Source: Bacteroidales bacterium
GTDB taxonomy: Bacteria; Bacteroidota; Bacteroidia; Bacteroidales; UBA932
Length of the DNA stretch: 46,750 nt
Assembly (NCBI GenBank): GCA_024402115.1
Contig: JAKSJQ010000013.1
Coordinates: 1-46,750 of the forward strand
Direction: 5' to 3'
Position 1 is the first letter of the stretch. Each line of letters begins with the position of its first letter. This document shows positions 15,880 to 25,073 of the stretch, one piece after another. The position numbers and the translations under genes are program-made. Under the pieces are notes generated by a model, which was given only the letters and a program-made list of their open reading frames with translations, made no database searches and was not told where the DNA came from.

Positions 15880-18228
15880 ATGAACATTATCACTAAGAAG
15901 ATCGAATTATCCGACGGCAGGGTAATCGAAATCGAGACCGGCAAGCTCGCAAAGCAGGCTGACGGTTCAGCAGTGGTCAAGATGGGAGGCACAATGCTCC
16001 TCGCGACCGTCTGCGCAGCAAAGGAGGTCAAGGAAGGAACAGACTTCATGCCTCTCACTGTAGACTACAAGGAGAAATTCTATTCAGCAGGTCGCTTCCC
16101 AGGCGGCTTCATGAAGAGAGAAGGCAAGTCATCAGACTACGAGATCCTCATCTCACGTCTCATCGACCGCCCTATCCGCCCTCTCTGGCCATCTGACTAT
16201 CACCTCGAGACCTTCGTCAACGTGACCCTCATCTCAGCAGAGAAGGACATCCAGCCTGACGCACTCGCAGGTCTCGCAGCATCCTGCGCAATCGCAACCT
16301 CAGACCTCCCATTCGAGGGCCCTATCTCAGAGGTTCGCGTATGCCGTATCAACGGTGAGTATGTAATCAACCCTACCTTCAGCGAGATGAAGGCAGCAGA
16401 CCTCGAGCTCATGGTAGCCGCTACCGAAGAGAACATCATGATGGTCGAGGGTGAGATGAACGAGGTTTCTGAGCAGGTAATGCTCGGTGCCATCAAGTTC
16501 GCTCACGAAGAGATAAAGAAGCACTGCCGCGTACAGAAGGAGCTCATGAAGGAGCTCGGTACCTACGACAACAAGCGTGACTACCCACATGACATCCAGG
16601 ACGAGGAGCTCAGGAAGGCAGTTCACGACTTCTGCTACGACAAGTGCTATGCACATGCTAAGTCTGCAAAGCCTAAGCATGAGCGTGAGGAAGGCTTCAC
16701 CGCTATCAAGGAGGAGTTCCTCGCAACCATTCCTGAGGAAGACAGGGAGATGAAGGAGCCACTCGTCAACAGGTATTTCCACGACGAGGAGAAGGAGGCT
16801 ATGCGTAACATGATCCTCGACGAGGGTATCCGCCTCGACGGTCGTGCAACCGACGTAGTACGTCCTATCTGGTGTGAGGTTGACTACCTCCCATGCGCAC
16901 ATGGCTCAGCAATCTTCACCCGCGGTGAGACTCAGTCTCTCGCTACCGTCACCCTCGGTACCAAGATGGACATGAAGGAGACTGATGAGGTCCTCATCCA
17001 GGATGACCAGCAGTTCGTCCTCCACTATAACTTCCCTCCTTTCTCAACCGGCGAGGCTAAGTCACAGCGTGGCGTTGGCCGTCGTGAGATCGGTCACGGA
17101 AACCTCGCACTCCGCGCACTCAAGCCAGTGGTTCCACTCGCTCCGGAGAATCCATACGCAGTTCGCGTCGTTTCCGACATCCTCGAGTCAAACGGTTCGT
17201 CATCAATGGCATCTGTCTGCGGTGGCTGCCTCGCACTCATGGATGCAGGTGTGAAGATCAAGAAGCCTGTTGCAGGTGTCGCTATGGGTCTTATCACCGA
17301 CGCAGAGCGTCCTAACGAGCGCTATGCAATCCTCACCGATATCCTTGGCGACGAGGATCATCTCGGCGACATGGACTTCAAGGTAACCGGTACCGCTGAC
17401 GGTATCACCGCTACCCAGATGGATATCAAGGTTGACGGTCTTTCATACGACGTTCTCGAGAAGGCTCTCGAGCAGGCACGTCAGGGTCGTCTCCACATCA
17501 TGGGCGAGATGATGAAGACCATCAGCGCTCCACGTGAGGACTACAAGCCATTCGTTCCTCGCATCGAGCAGATGATCGTAGCTTCCGAGTTCATCGGCGC
17601 TATCATCGGTAAGGGCGGCGAGACCATCCAGAAGATCCAGAAGGAGACCGGTGCTACCATCACCATCACCGAGGAGCCTAACCCAGCTGGCGAGGGTACC
17701 GTAGGTGTTGTAGACATCGCTTCTAACGACGCTGAGGCTATGGCTAAGGCTAAGGCATGGATCGAGGGCATCGTTGCTGTACCTGAGGTTGGCACAGTCT
17801 ACACCGGTAAGGTAGTAAGCATCCTCGAGTTCGGTGCATTCGTTGAGATCCTCCCTGGTAAGGAAGGCCTCCTCCACATCTCAGAGATCGCTTGGAACAA
17901 GACCGAGAAGGTTGAGGACGTAGTGAAGGTAGGTGACGTAGTTGACGTCAAGCTCCTCGAGATCGACGCAAAGACCGGCAAGATGAGACTCTCTATGAGG
18001 GCTCTCACCGAGAAGCCAGAGGGTTACGTAGAGCCTGAGCGCAGGCCTCGTCCTCAGGGTGATCGCGGTCCACGCCGTGACGACCGCAGAGATGACCGTC
18101 GTGGCGATCGCGGCCCACGCCGTGACGACCGTGGTCCACGTCGCGATGACCGCGGCCCTCGTGGTCCTCGTCGCGAGAACAGACCTGCAGAGGAGGAGAC
18201 TCCACGTCAGGAGCCAGAGATGTTCTAG
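15880..18228 (+). CDS. pnp: Polyribonucleotide nucleotidyltransferase (PNPase)
   Basis: 782-aa 3'-5' phosphorolytic exoribonuclease. Domain order: RNase PH 1 (~1-230, with [20 protein letters not shown]), an all-helical linker, RNase PH 2 (~330-550, with [15 protein letters not shown] and [14 protein letters not shown]), KH (~565-625, [15 protein letters not shown]), and S1 (~645-715, [17 protein letters not shown]). After S1 comes a 60-residue tail that is almost entirely Arg, Asp, Gly and Pro in repeats such as DRGPRRDDR, ending in an acidic stretch. Such an Arg-rich tail may aid RNA or protein contact. It is preceded by rpsO and followed by a strong terminator. Confidence 0.97.
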   Translation: MNIITKKIELSDGRVIEIETGKLAKQADGSAVVKMGGTMLLATVCAAKEVKEGTDFMPLTVDYKEKFYSAGRFPGGFMKREGKSSDYEILISRLIDRPIRPLWPSDYHLETFVNVTLISAEKDIQPDALAGLAASCAIATSDLPFEGPISEVRVCRINGEYVINPTFSEMKAADLELMVAATEENIMMVEGEMNEVSEQVMLGAIKFAHEEIKKHCRVQKELMKELGTYDNKRDYPHDIQDEELRKAVHDFCYDKCYAHAKSAKPKHEREEGFTAIKEEFLATIPEEDREMKEPLVNRYFHDEEKEAMRNMILDEGIRLDGRATDVVRPIWCEVDYLPCAHGSAIFTRGETQSLATVTLGTKMDMKETDEVLIQDDQQFVLHYNFPPFSTGEAKSQRGVGRREIGHGNLALRALKPVVPLAPENPYAVRVVSDILESNGSSSMASVCGGCLALMDAGVKIKKPVAGVAMGLITDAERPNERYAILTDILGDEDHLGDMDFKVTGTADGITATQMDIKVDGLSYDVLEKALEQARQGRLHIMGEMMKTISAPREDYKPFVPRIEQMIVASEFIGAIIGKGGETIQKIQKETGATITITEEPNPAGEGTVGVVDIASNDAEAMAKAKAWIEGIVAVPEVGTVYTGKVVSILEFGAFVEILPGKEGLLHISEIAWNKTEKVEDVVKVGDVVDVKLLEIDAKTGKMRLSMRALTEKPEGYVEPERRPRPQGDRGPRRDDRRDDRRGDRGPRRDDRGPRRDDRGPRGPRRENRPAEEETPRQEPEMF

Positions 18229-18250
18229 TCTAAGGACTTGAATATATAGA

Positions 18251-18287
18251 AAAGGCGGTGACCTCGTGGTCATCGCCTTTATTTTTT
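18251..18287. terminator. Bidirectional terminator between pnp and the phosphatase gene
   Basis: AAAGGCGGTGACC (18251-18263) pairs with GGTCATCGCCTTT (18268-18280), one mismatch, TCGT loop, and is followed by TTTTTT (18282-18287). It lies 22 nt after the pnp stop. The complementary strand also ends in a T-containing run (TTTTCTATAT), so it can serve the convergent phosphatase transcript. Confidence 0.85.
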
Positions 18288-18319
18288 GGCTTTCCTAAAC
18301 CAAGGGAACTCCCCTACTT

Positions 18320-18775
18320 TTACTTTGGCATCTGTCGGAGCATTGCCTCGCAGCCTTTGAGTATGTCCTGGAAAGTGGTCTCGAAATCGCCTGTATACCA
18401 TGGATCCGCGACGTCGCGGGAGCGTCCGGTATATGACATCATAAGATGTATCTTACCCTCCGGATCGTCAGGTATAATTCTCTTTATCCACCTGAGGTTG
18501 GACGAGTCCATGCAGATGATTCTATCGTAGAGATCATAATCCCTGCGAGTCACCTGGCGCGCGGTCTTGGACTTGTCGAACACGACTCCATGCTGGGTGA
18601 GACAACGCTTTGCAGGCGGATAGATAGGATTTCCTATCTCCTCGGTTGACACGGCAGCAGATTCGATATGGAAGGCATCCTCGACACCGTATGAGCGTAC
18701 GAGTGCCTTCATTATGAATTCTGCCATGGGTGATCGGCAGATGTTCCCATGGCAGACGAAAAGTATTTTGGTCAT
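18320..18775 (-). CDS. Low-molecular-weight protein tyrosine phosphatase
   Basis: 151-aa cytoplasmic LMW-PTP. The P-loop CHGNICRSPMAEF begins at Cys8 (nucleophile) with Arg14. The general-acid loop is DPWYTGDF near residue ~127, preceded by ISSDPE-like text (IPDDPEGK). Length fits the family. Bacterial LMW-PTPs often act on tyrosine kinases controlling exopolysaccharide, but no such genes are nearby. The start is 2 nt after the stop of the upstream AraC-type gene, so both are on one transcript and the phosphatase may belong to the same signalling path. Confidence 0.93.
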   Translation of the reverse strand: MTKILFVCHGNICRSPMAEFIMKALVRSYGVEDAFHIESAAVSTEEIGNPIYPPAKRCLTQHGVVFDKSKTARQVTRRDYDLYDRIICMDSSNLRWIKRIIPDDPEGKIHLMMSYTGRSRDVADPWYTGDFETTFQDILKGCEAMLRQMPK

Positions 18776-18777
18776 GA

Positions 18778-19953
18778 TTATTTCTTAAGGAATGATGCCG
18801 GCGTCTTGCCGCCGGTGTAGCGGGCGAAGTTGCTGTAGAATGTCTGGAGAGAACTGTATCCGCACTTCACTGCGACATAGCGCATAGGATACTGCTCGTC
18901 AGAATTCTGCATGAGCTCGATGGCGTACTTGATCCTTCGGCTGTTGATGAACTCAGCGAAGTTCTGGCCATACTCATCGTGGATGATGTTCGAGAGGTAT
19001 GTACGGTTTGTACCGAGTCTCTCGGCAAGGTCCACAAGCTCAAGTCCGGGCTCGAGGAAAATCTGCTCGTCAAGGGCGGCCTTGAGGGCGGCAGAGTACT
19101 TGGCCATCGAGTTCTTGATGGTACCAGGAGCCGGAGCCTCCTCCTTCCTCTCCTCCTCGGCCTTGTTCGCCTTCTCGAGCTTCTCGATGAGGTCCTCGGT
19201 ACTGGTCTCGATGCCGTATGAATACTGGCCCACGAAGTAGATGATCACTCCGGTGACGGTAAGGAGAACGATTACGAGAGGATTGGCGGTGGAATCGATG
19301 GTATTTGAAGAAAGGGCGAGGGCGATGCTGACGAACATCGCAACCCAGGTGTAGATCGCCACGTAACGGTCCATGCTGTCCGCAAAGCCGATAAGCTCCG
19401 AGTAGTAGTTCTCAAGGTCAGTATGGTAAGTCTTGAGGTTGTAGTTGCCGTAGAAGAGCGCAAAGGCGAACTCACATGCAAGGAAGAGCTTGAAGCACCA
19501 GTAGCATACGATCTTCTGCAGGTGGAATGACTCTGCAGGATAACCTGCGATAGGAGTCTTGTTCATCGCGCTTGCGATGAAGGCCCTCCAGTTGTCAGTT
19601 CCCATTGAGGCGTCGATACCGATCACGACTGCCCACGCAATCACGACTGGAACAAACAATGCGAAATCCTTTTTCTGAACGCCCTCACGAGTAGTGAGGA
19701 ACTTGATGAAGAGGATATAGAATATCGGACAAAGAGGTGCTACGATGGTGTGGAATACATCCACCCAGATGCTGCCTTCGAGGCCCGGAACCGAATAGAG
19801 CGCGATACTGAAAAGATGCGCGGCGAGAATCACGAGGGTGACGATCATCATCTTCTGTGACTTGATGGTCTTTCTCTTAGGGAAGAAGATCATCTTGCCT
19901 GCCCAGTACAATGCTACTATTGCGAGAAGGATGAATAATATGGCTCTTGTCAT
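18778..19953 (-). CDS. Membrane-anchored AraC-family transcriptional regulator
   Basis: 391 aa. The N-terminal ~240 residues carry about six to seven hydrophobic segments, then a charged Glu/Lys linker (EKLEKANKAEEERKEE). The C-terminal ~100 residues are an AraC/XylS double helix-turn-helix: LAERLGTNRTYLSNIIHDEY, then INSRRIKYAIELM, and VAVKCGYSSLQTFYSNFARY with the end motif GGKTPASF. The arrangement suggests a sensor that binds DNA while in the inner membrane. The start was set at the ATG complementary to 19951-19953 (MTRAILF); the longer open frame would cross the promoter. It is co-transcribed with the phosphatase gene. Confidence 0.85.
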   Translation of the reverse strand: MTRAILFILLAIVALYWAGKMIFFPKRKTIKSQKMMIVTLVILAAHLFSIALYSVPGLEGSIWVDVFHTIVAPLCPIFYILFIKFLTTREGVQKKDFALFVPVVIAWAVVIGIDASMGTDNWRAFIASAMNKTPIAGYPAESFHLQKIVCYWCFKLFLACEFAFALFYGNYNLKTYHTDLENYYSELIGFADSMDRYVAIYTWVAMFVSIALALSSNTIDSTANPLVIVLLTVTGVIIYFVGQYSYGIETSTEDLIEKLEKANKAEEERKEEAPAPGTIKNSMAKYSAALKAALDEQIFLEPGLELVDLAERLGTNRTYLSNIIHDEYGQNFAEFINSRRIKYAIELMQNSDEQYPMRYVAVKCGYSSLQTFYSNFARYTGGKTPASFLKK

Positions 19954-19967
19954 GACTAAGTAATATG

Positions 19968-19977
19968 TGTGTACACA
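19968..19977. promoter_or_regulatory. Palindrome at the AraC-gene start region, possible operator
   Basis: TGTGTACACA is a perfect 10-bp palindrome directly next to, and overlapping by two bases, the minus-strand -7 box at 19976-19983. A protein bound here would cover the transcription start of the AraC-type gene. The function is inferred from position only. Confidence 0.3.
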
Positions 19978-19983
19978 AATATA
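19976..19983 (-). promoter_or_regulatory. -7 promoter box for the AraC-phosphatase operon
   Basis: The minus strand reads TATATTTG, 22 nt upstream of the ATG of the AraC-type gene. The -33 position for this box would fall on the -7 box of the divergent response-regulator promoter. Confidence 0.65.
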
Positions 19984-20004
19984 GGAATTTTTTGAAAAAA
20001 AGTT

Positions 20005-20012
20005 TATATTTG
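20005..20012 (+). promoter_or_regulatory. -7 promoter box for the response regulator
   Basis: TATATTTG lies 22 nt before the response-regulator ATG at 20035. No TTG is present at the -33 distance; instead that position overlaps the end of the divergent -7 box (19976-19983). The two promoters are therefore back to back and overlapping. Confidence 0.65.
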
Positions 20013-20034
20013 TCCAAAGGAAGAAATTCACATC

Positions 20035-20451
20035 ATGGCACCTTATTACACACAAGAATTAGATTTGTCTAAGTACACGGTTCTCGCCGTGGACGATATC
20101 CAGCTTAACCTCCTGCTACTCAAGAAGATGCTCAGCAAGTTCAATTTTACCTTGCAGACCGCGAGCAGCGGCCAGCAGACCTTGGACATCGTAGCAGAGA
20201 AGAAACCAGACCTCATCCTCCTCGACCTCATGATGCCAGGAATCGACGGTTTCGAGGTCATCCAGAGGCTGCGTGCTAATCCTGAGACCCAGGATATCCA
20301 CATCATCATCCTCTCAGCGCTCAACTCTCACGAGGACATCGTGAAGGGTTTCAAGCTTGGTGCGAACGATTTCATCACCAAGCCTATCATCATGGAAAAG
20401 CTTTTCAACAGCGTCATCACGCAGTTCAAGCTTATCGAGGCAAAGCAGTAA
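20035..20451 (+). CDS. Stand-alone response regulator receiver protein (CheY-like)
   Basis: 138 aa consisting only of a receiver domain. The acidic pocket is VDDIQ (Asp20, Asp21), the phosphoacceptor Asp64 lies in LLDLMMPGIDGFE, the switch Ser94 in ILSA and Lys116 in ITKP. No output domain or histidine kinase is encoded nearby. Single-domain receivers work by protein-protein contact. The gene is divergent from the membrane AraC regulator with overlapping promoters, so the two may be coordinated. It ends in a long perfect terminator. Confidence 0.92.
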   Translation: MAPYYTQELDLSKYTVLAVDDIQLNLLLLKKMLSKFNFTLQTASSGQQTLDIVAEKKPDLILLDLMMPGIDGFEVIQRLRANPETQDIHIIILSALNSHEDIVKGFKLGANDFITKPIIMEKLFNSVITQFKLIEAKQ

Positions 20452-20464
20452 AAAAGAGCTATAG

Positions 20465-20503
20465 AAAAGAGAGGCCGACTGGATTTCAGTCGGCCTCTCT
20501 TTT
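20465..20503. terminator. Bidirectional terminator between response regulator and lspA
   Basis: AAAAGAGAGGCCGACTG (20465-20481) and its perfect complement (20487-20503) form a 17-bp stem with a 5-nt loop. The symmetric A/T ends give T-tracts on both strands, fitting use by the two convergent genes. Confidence 0.92.
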
Positions 20504-20515
20504 ATTTCATTCTGT

Positions 20516-21121
20516 CTATTCGTCCTTCGCGAAGAACTTGTACTGGAAGAGAATCAGGTAGAACGCTCCCACGGTCACGCAGCTGTCTGCAAAATTGAAT
20601 ACCGGATCAAAGAAGCTGAACACCACCTTACCTGCTGCATTCTTGATCTCGAAGAGCGGGAAGTAGAACATATCCACGACCTTGCCGAAGAGGAACGGTG
20701 CGTAGCCGTCTCCGAAATGCGCGACAGTGGTCACTGTAGACTCGCTGAAGATGAGTCCGTAGAACCAGCAGTCGATTATGTTTCCGAGGGCTCCTGCGGC
20801 AATGAGGGTCAGTCCAACCACCACGCCTGTCGGAGTGTTCTTGGCCTTGAGGAGATGGTTGATGTACCAGACCATGACCCCGAAGAGCACTATGCGGAAC
20901 ACCGAAAGGCAAAGCTTACCTACCCAACCTCCGAACGCCATTCCGAACGCCATTCCCTTGTTCTCTACGAAGAGAAGGCGGAACCACTCGAAGATCTTGA
21001 TCTCTCCTCCGAGGGTGAAGCTTGTCTTTACCCAGATCTTGATGAGCTGGTCGATGATGACCAGGCACACTCCGAGCACGAGAAGCCACTGCCCCTTGGA
21101 GAGCTTCATCCTGCTGTTCAT
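20516..21121 (-). CDS. lspA: Lipoprotein signal peptidase LspA (signal peptidase II)
   Basis: 201-aa inner-membrane aspartic protease that cleaves prolipoproteins before the lipidated Cys. Four TM segments are visible. The catalytic Asp residues sit in GNIIDCWFYG and FNFADSCVTVGA, and the conserved VENKGMAFGMAFG lies between TM1 and TM2. It is longer than the ~165-aa enterobacterial protein, mainly because of an extra loop before the last TM, which is usual in Bacteroidota. The ATG shares one base with the dksA stop (TAATG). An alternative start 4 codons in (MKLSKG) is possible. Confidence 0.94.
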   Translation of the reverse strand: MNSRMKLSKGQWLLVLGVCLVIIDQLIKIWVKTSFTLGGEIKIFEWFRLLFVENKGMAFGMAFGGWVGKLCLSVFRIVLFGVMVWYINHLLKAKNTPTGVVVGLTLIAAGALGNIIDCWFYGLIFSESTVTTVAHFGDGYAPFLFGKVVDMFYFPLFEIKNAAGKVVFSFFDPVFNFADSCVTVGAFYLILFQYKFFAKDE

Positions 21122-21531
21122 TAGTTCTTACCCTGCTTTGCGAGCATCTCCTTCGCTTCAATGGAAAGAGTTGCGTGAGGGACGAGACGGAGCCTCTCCT
21201 TAGGGATGAGCTTACCAGTCACGCGGCAGACGCCGTAAGTCTTGTTCTCAATCCTGACAAGGGCAGCCTCAAGGTTCTGGATGAACTTGTACTGGCGCTG
21301 TGCGAGCTGACCGGCCTCCTCCTTTGAGAGAGTGGCAGCACCCTCCTCCATTGCCTTGAATGAAGGTGCGGTGTCGTCGATATCATTGCTGCTGTCGTGC
21401 GAGATGATACCACGGAGAGTGGTATACTCTTCTTTCGCCTTCTGGAGCATATCAAGAATGATGGCCTTGAACTCCTGAAGGTCCTCGTCGCTATACCTGA
21501 CGTTGAACTCTGGTTTCATTTCTTCTGCCAT
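21121..21531 (-). CDS. DksA/TraR-family protein lacking most zinc-finger cysteines
   Basis: 136 aa. A coiled-coil N-terminal half (DEDLQEFKAIILDML, KAKEEYTTLR) leads to SSNDIDDTAPSFKA and then the DksA-like C-terminal block YGVCRVTGKLIPKERL with RLVPHATLSIEAK. In canonical DksA/TraR four Cys bind zinc; here only the first Cys remains and the others are Thr, Ser and Ala. The acidic pair at the coiled-coil tip is plausibly DIDD. This form is, to my knowledge, common in Bacteroidota. It probably modulates RNA polymerase through the secondary channel. It lies between ileS (9 nt) and lspA (1-nt overlap). Confidence 0.85.
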   Translation of the reverse strand: MAEEMKPEFNVRYSDEDLQEFKAIILDMLQKAKEEYTTLRGIISHDSSNDIDDTAPSFKAMEEGAATLSKEEAGQLAQRQYKFIQNLEAALVRIENKTYGVCRVTGKLIPKERLRLVPHATLSIEAKEMLAKQGKN

Positions 21532-21540
21532 AGCTTTATC

Positions 21541-24500
21541 TTAGTTTATCTTTTCAACATTGATTCTGATCTGTCCGTCGTTCCAATCAACTTCCGAGCC
21601 ATTCTGAGCGGCCTCGCTGAACTCTACGCTCTTTGCGAGAGTCTGAACGGCCACGTACTCCGAGAACTCAGAGAGGGACGCCTTGATCTCCTCTGCAGCC
21701 TCACCTTCTGCCCAGATTGCAACCTTGATGCGGTCGGTAACCTCGAAGCCGCTGTCCTTACGGAGGTTCTGCACGCGGTTGATGAGCTCACGTGCGGTTC
21801 CTTCGCGTACGAGCGCGTCTGTGAGGGTGATGTCGAGCGCAACGGTAAGTGGGCCGTCCGAAGCGACGAGCCATCCCGGCATGTCCTCAGAATGGATCTC
21901 ATAGTCACCAGTCTTGAGGATGACGTCGCCTGAAGGAAGCGAGAGAGTATATCCTGCCTCAGTGCCCTCAGTATTCTGGATAGCGTTGATCTGTTCCTGG
22001 GTAAGGGTTCCGAACGCCGCAGCGATCTCCTTCATCTGCTTGCCGTATACCTTTCCGAGGGTCTTGAAGTTAGGCTTGATCTTCTTGGTGATGAGGCCTG
22101 CGGTGTCCTGAAGGAACTCAGCATTCTTCACGTTGACCTCGGTGAGGAGGATCTGCTTCACAGCCTCAAGCTGCTCCTTCACCTTGTCGTTGGTGACAGG
22201 GATTACGAGCCTTGAGAGAGGCTTGCGGACGTTGATACCGACCTTCTTGCGGAGTGCGAGCACCATTGAAGATGACTTCTGTGCGAGCACCATCCTCTCC
22301 TCGAGGTCGGTGTCGATGAGAGCCTCGTTGCATGCAGGCATTGCGCAGTAGTGAACTGAGTCTGCACCAGGAACGAGGTCCTTGTAGAGCCTTTCCATGT
22401 AGAACGGTGCGATAGGAGCTGCAAGGAGCGCGATGTCCTTGAGTACCTCATAGAGGGTCTGATATGCAGCGAGCTTATCGCTTGCGAGGCCAGAGCCCCA
22501 GAGGCGCTTCTTATTGAGGCGGATGTACCAGTTGCTGAGGTCATCGCCCACGAAATCCTGGATGAGACGGCCTGCGAGAGTGACGTCGTAGTCCTCATAA
22601 GCGGCAACGACTCCCTTGACGAGGGTGTTGAGACGGCTGATGATCCACTTGTCGAACTCAGGACGCTGCTCATAAGGCACGAGCCCAGCGTTAGGGTCGA
22701 AGTTGTCGATGTTTGCATAGAGAGCGAACATCGAGTATGAGTTATAGAGTGTTCCGAAGAACTTCCTTGACACTTCCACTACTCCTGCCTCGTCAAACTT
22801 GAGGTTGTCCCAAGGCTGAGCGTTGGTCATCATATACCAGCGGAGTGCGTCAGGACCATAGGTGTCGAGAGCCTTGAACGGATCGACAGCATTGCCGAGG
22901 CGCTTGCTCATCTTGTCGCCCTTCTTGTCGAGCACGAGACCGTTCGAGATCACGCGCTTGAAGGCGAGACTGTCGCTTACCATGGTATGGATAGCGTGGA
23001 GAGTATAGAACCATCCGCGGGTCTGATCGACGCCCTCGGCGATGAAGTCCGCGGTGCATCCGAACTTATCGCTGTCGACGCTGCGGAGACCTTCCTGTGC
23101 GTAAGGCATCGCACCTGAATCGAACCATACGTCGATGAGGTCTGCCTCACGGGTCATCTTCTTGCCAGACTCTGAAACGAGGTAGATATTGTCTGCATAA
23201 GGCCTGTGGAGATCGATCTTGTCGTAGTTCTCCTTGCTCATGTCCTCAGGATCGAAGCCCCAGTCCTTGAATGGGTTGCTTGCCATCATGCCTGCTGCGA
23301 CAGCCTTCTCGACCTCTGCATAGAGCTCCTTGACTGAGCCGATGCACTTCTCTTCCTTGCCGTCCTCGGTACGCCAGATAGGGAGCGGAGTTCCCCAGTA
23401 GCGGCTGCGGCTGAGGTTCCAGTCCTGGATGTTCTCGAGCCACTTTCCGAAACGACCGGTACCGGTGGCCTCTGGCTTCCATGTGATCTGCTCGTTGAGT
23501 TCCATCATCCTCTCGCGTACTGCTGTAGCCTTGATGAACCAAGAGTTGAGCGGATAGTAGAGGACTGGCTTGTCGGTACGCCAGCAGTGTGGATATGTAT
23601 GCACATGCTTCTCGATCTTGAATGCGCGGCCGTCGGCCTTGAGCATCATGCAGATGTCGATGTCGAGGGTAGGTGCATCAGGAGCGAGGCTTGAGTCGTA
23701 AGCGTTCTTCACGAAGCGGCCAGCCCACTCCGCATAGTCAGCGGACACGCGCTCTGCGGCATATGCAGGATCGAGATCCTCAACGCGGTAGAAGCGACCC
23801 TGAAGGTCAACCTGAGCCTGAGGATCACCGTTTGCGTCGATGACCATGAGAGCAGGAACTCCTGCTGCGCGAGCGACCTTCTGGTCGTCAGCACCGAAGG
23901 TAGGTGCGATATGTACTATACCGGTACCGTCCTCAGTGGTGACATAGTCGCCGAGGATCACGCGGAAAGCGCCCTCGTCTGGACGGAACCAAGGGATGAG
24001 CTGCCTGTAGCTGATGCCTTCGAGCTCGCTGCCCTTGTATGAGCCTTCGAGCACACGGTAAGGCACGAGCTTGTCGCCTGGTTTGTAGTCCTCGAGCGCG
24101 ATCTCTGCAGCCTTAGGGTTGAAGAGAGAAGGGATGAGGGCCTCTGCAGCGACGTATACGGCAGGCTGACCGGTATATGGGTTGAACGAGAGTATCCTGC
24201 GGTAGGTGATGTTAGGACCGACGCAGAGAGCGGTGTTTGAAGGAAGGGTCCATGGAGTGGTAGTCCATGCGAGGAAGTATGCCTGACAGCCCTCGTTTCC
24301 GAAGATCTTCTCCGACTTCTCGTCCCTTACCACCTCGAACTGTACGGTGACGGTGGTATCCTTGACATCGCGGTAGCAGCCTGGCTGGTTGAGCTCGTGA
24401 GAGCTGAGGCCGGTTCCTGCTGCAGGTGAATATGGCTGGATGGACTTACCCTTGTAGAGGTAGCCCTTCTCGTAGATCTTCTTGAGAAGATACCAGAGAG

Positions 24501-24972
24501 TCTCGATGTAGCGGTTGTCATAGGTGATGTATGGATCGTCCATATCCACCCAGTATCCTATCCTCTCAGTGAGGTTCCTCCACTCCTTGGTGTACTTCAT
24601 GACCTCCTTGCGGCAGGCATCGTTGTACTCAGCCACGCTGATCTTGGTTCCGATGTCCTCCTTGGTGATGCCGAGCATCTTCTCGACGCCAAGTTCTACA
24701 GGAAGGCCGTGGGTATCCCAACCTGCACGGCGATTGACCTTGAAACCGCTCTGGGTCTTGTAGCGGCAGATGGAATCCTTGATGGAACGAGCCATCACAT
24801 GGTGGATACCTGGCATTCCGTTCGCCGATGGCGGACCCTCAAAGAAAATGAACTCCGGAGCTCCCTCACGGAGCTCAAGCGACTTCTCGAACGCATTCTT
24901 GAGTTTCCATTCCTGGAGAACCTCAGAAGCAACGCCTACAAGGTCGAGGCCTTTATACTCTCTGTATGTCAT
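21541..24972 (-). CDS. ileS: Isoleucine--tRNA ligase (class I)
   Basis: 1143-aa cytoplasmic enzyme charging tRNA-Ile. The HIGH-type motif is PPSANGMPGIHHV (~48-60) and the KMSKS motif is KMSKRLGNAVDPF (~690-702). Between them lie the CP1 editing-domain blocks (AWTTTPWTLPSNTAL and GTGIVHIAP), then WFDSGAMPYAQ. A long C-terminal domain follows. The length fits the IleS form of Bacteroidota. The ATG complementary to 24970-24972 (MTYREYKG) was chosen; the TTG six codons upstream is less likely. It has a well-formed promoter and leads the ileS-dksA-lspA operon. Confidence 0.97.
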   Translation of the reverse strand: MTYREYKGLDLVGVASEVLQEWKLKNAFEKSLELREGAPEFIFFEGPPSANGMPGIHHVMARSIKDSICRYKTQSGFKVNRRAGWDTHGLPVELGVEKMLGITKEDIGTKISVAEYNDACRKEVMKYTKEWRNLTERIGYWVDMDDPYITYDNRYIETLWYLLKKIYEKGYLYKGKSIQPYSPAAGTGLSSHELNQPGCYRDVKDTTVTVQFEVVRDEKSEKIFGNEGCQAYFLAWTTTPWTLPSNTALCVGPNITYRRILSFNPYTGQPAVYVAAEALIPSLFNPKAAEIALEDYKPGDKLVPYRVLEGSYKGSELEGISYRQLIPWFRPDEGAFRVILGDYVTTEDGTGIVHIAPTFGADDQKVARAAGVPALMVIDANGDPQAQVDLQGRFYRVEDLDPAYAAERVSADYAEWAGRFVKNAYDSSLAPDAPTLDIDICMMLKADGRAFKIEKHVHTYPHCWRTDKPVLYYPLNSWFIKATAVRERMMELNEQITWKPEATGTGRFGKWLENIQDWNLSRSRYWGTPLPIWRTEDGKEEKCIGSVKELYAEVEKAVAAGMMASNPFKDWGFDPEDMSKENYDKIDLHRPYADNIYLVSESGKKMTREADLIDVWFDSGAMPYAQEGLRSVDSDKFGCTADFIAEGVDQTRGWFYTLHAIHTMVSDSLAFKRVISNGLVLDKKGDKMSKRLGNAVDPFKALDTYGPDALRWYMMTNAQPWDNLKFDEAGVVEVSRKFFGTLYNSYSMFALYANIDNFDPNAGLVPYEQRPEFDKWIISRLNTLVKGVVAAYEDYDVTLAGRLIQDFVGDDLSNWYIRLNKKRLWGSGLASDKLAAYQTLYEVLKDIALLAAPIAPFYMERLYKDLVPGADSVHYCAMPACNEALIDTDLEERMVLAQKSSSMVLALRKKVGINVRKPLSRLVIPVTNDKVKEQLEAVKQILLTEVNVKNAEFLQDTAGLITKKIKPNFKTLGKVYGKQMKEIAAAFGTLTQEQINAIQNTEGTEAGYTLSLPSGDVILKTGDYEIHSEDMPGWLVASDGPLTVALDITLTDALVREGTARELINRVQNLRKDSGFEVTDRIKVAIWAEGEAAEEIKASLSEFSEYVAVQTLAKSVEFSEAAQNGSEVDWNDGQIRINVEKIN

Positions 24973-25018
24973 AATCTGTCTATATTTCAATCAAATAAGC
25001 ACGGTTTTCCGCGGTCCG

Positions 25019-25049
25019 CAAAGATACATATTAAAGAGGGTTATTACAA
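25019..25049 (-). promoter_or_regulatory. ileS promoter, TTG-N20-TATCTTTG (minus strand)
   Basis: On the minus strand TTG (complement of 25047-25049) is followed after 20 nt by TATCTTTG (complement of 25019-25026), then GCGG. The spacing equals that of the rpsO promoter. The leader is about 40 nt. Confidence 0.8.
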
Positions 25050-25058
25050 AAAAATGAG

Positions 25059-25066
25059 TAATTTTG
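25059..25066 (+). promoter_or_regulatory. -7 promoter box for cvpA-tsaB
   Basis: TAATTTTG matches TAnnTTTG and ends only 7 nt before the cvpA ATG (25074). If the start is the usual ~6 nt downstream, the mRNA would be leaderless or nearly so. No clear TTG is seen at -33. Confidence 0.55.
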
Positions 25067-25073
25067 CGACCAT

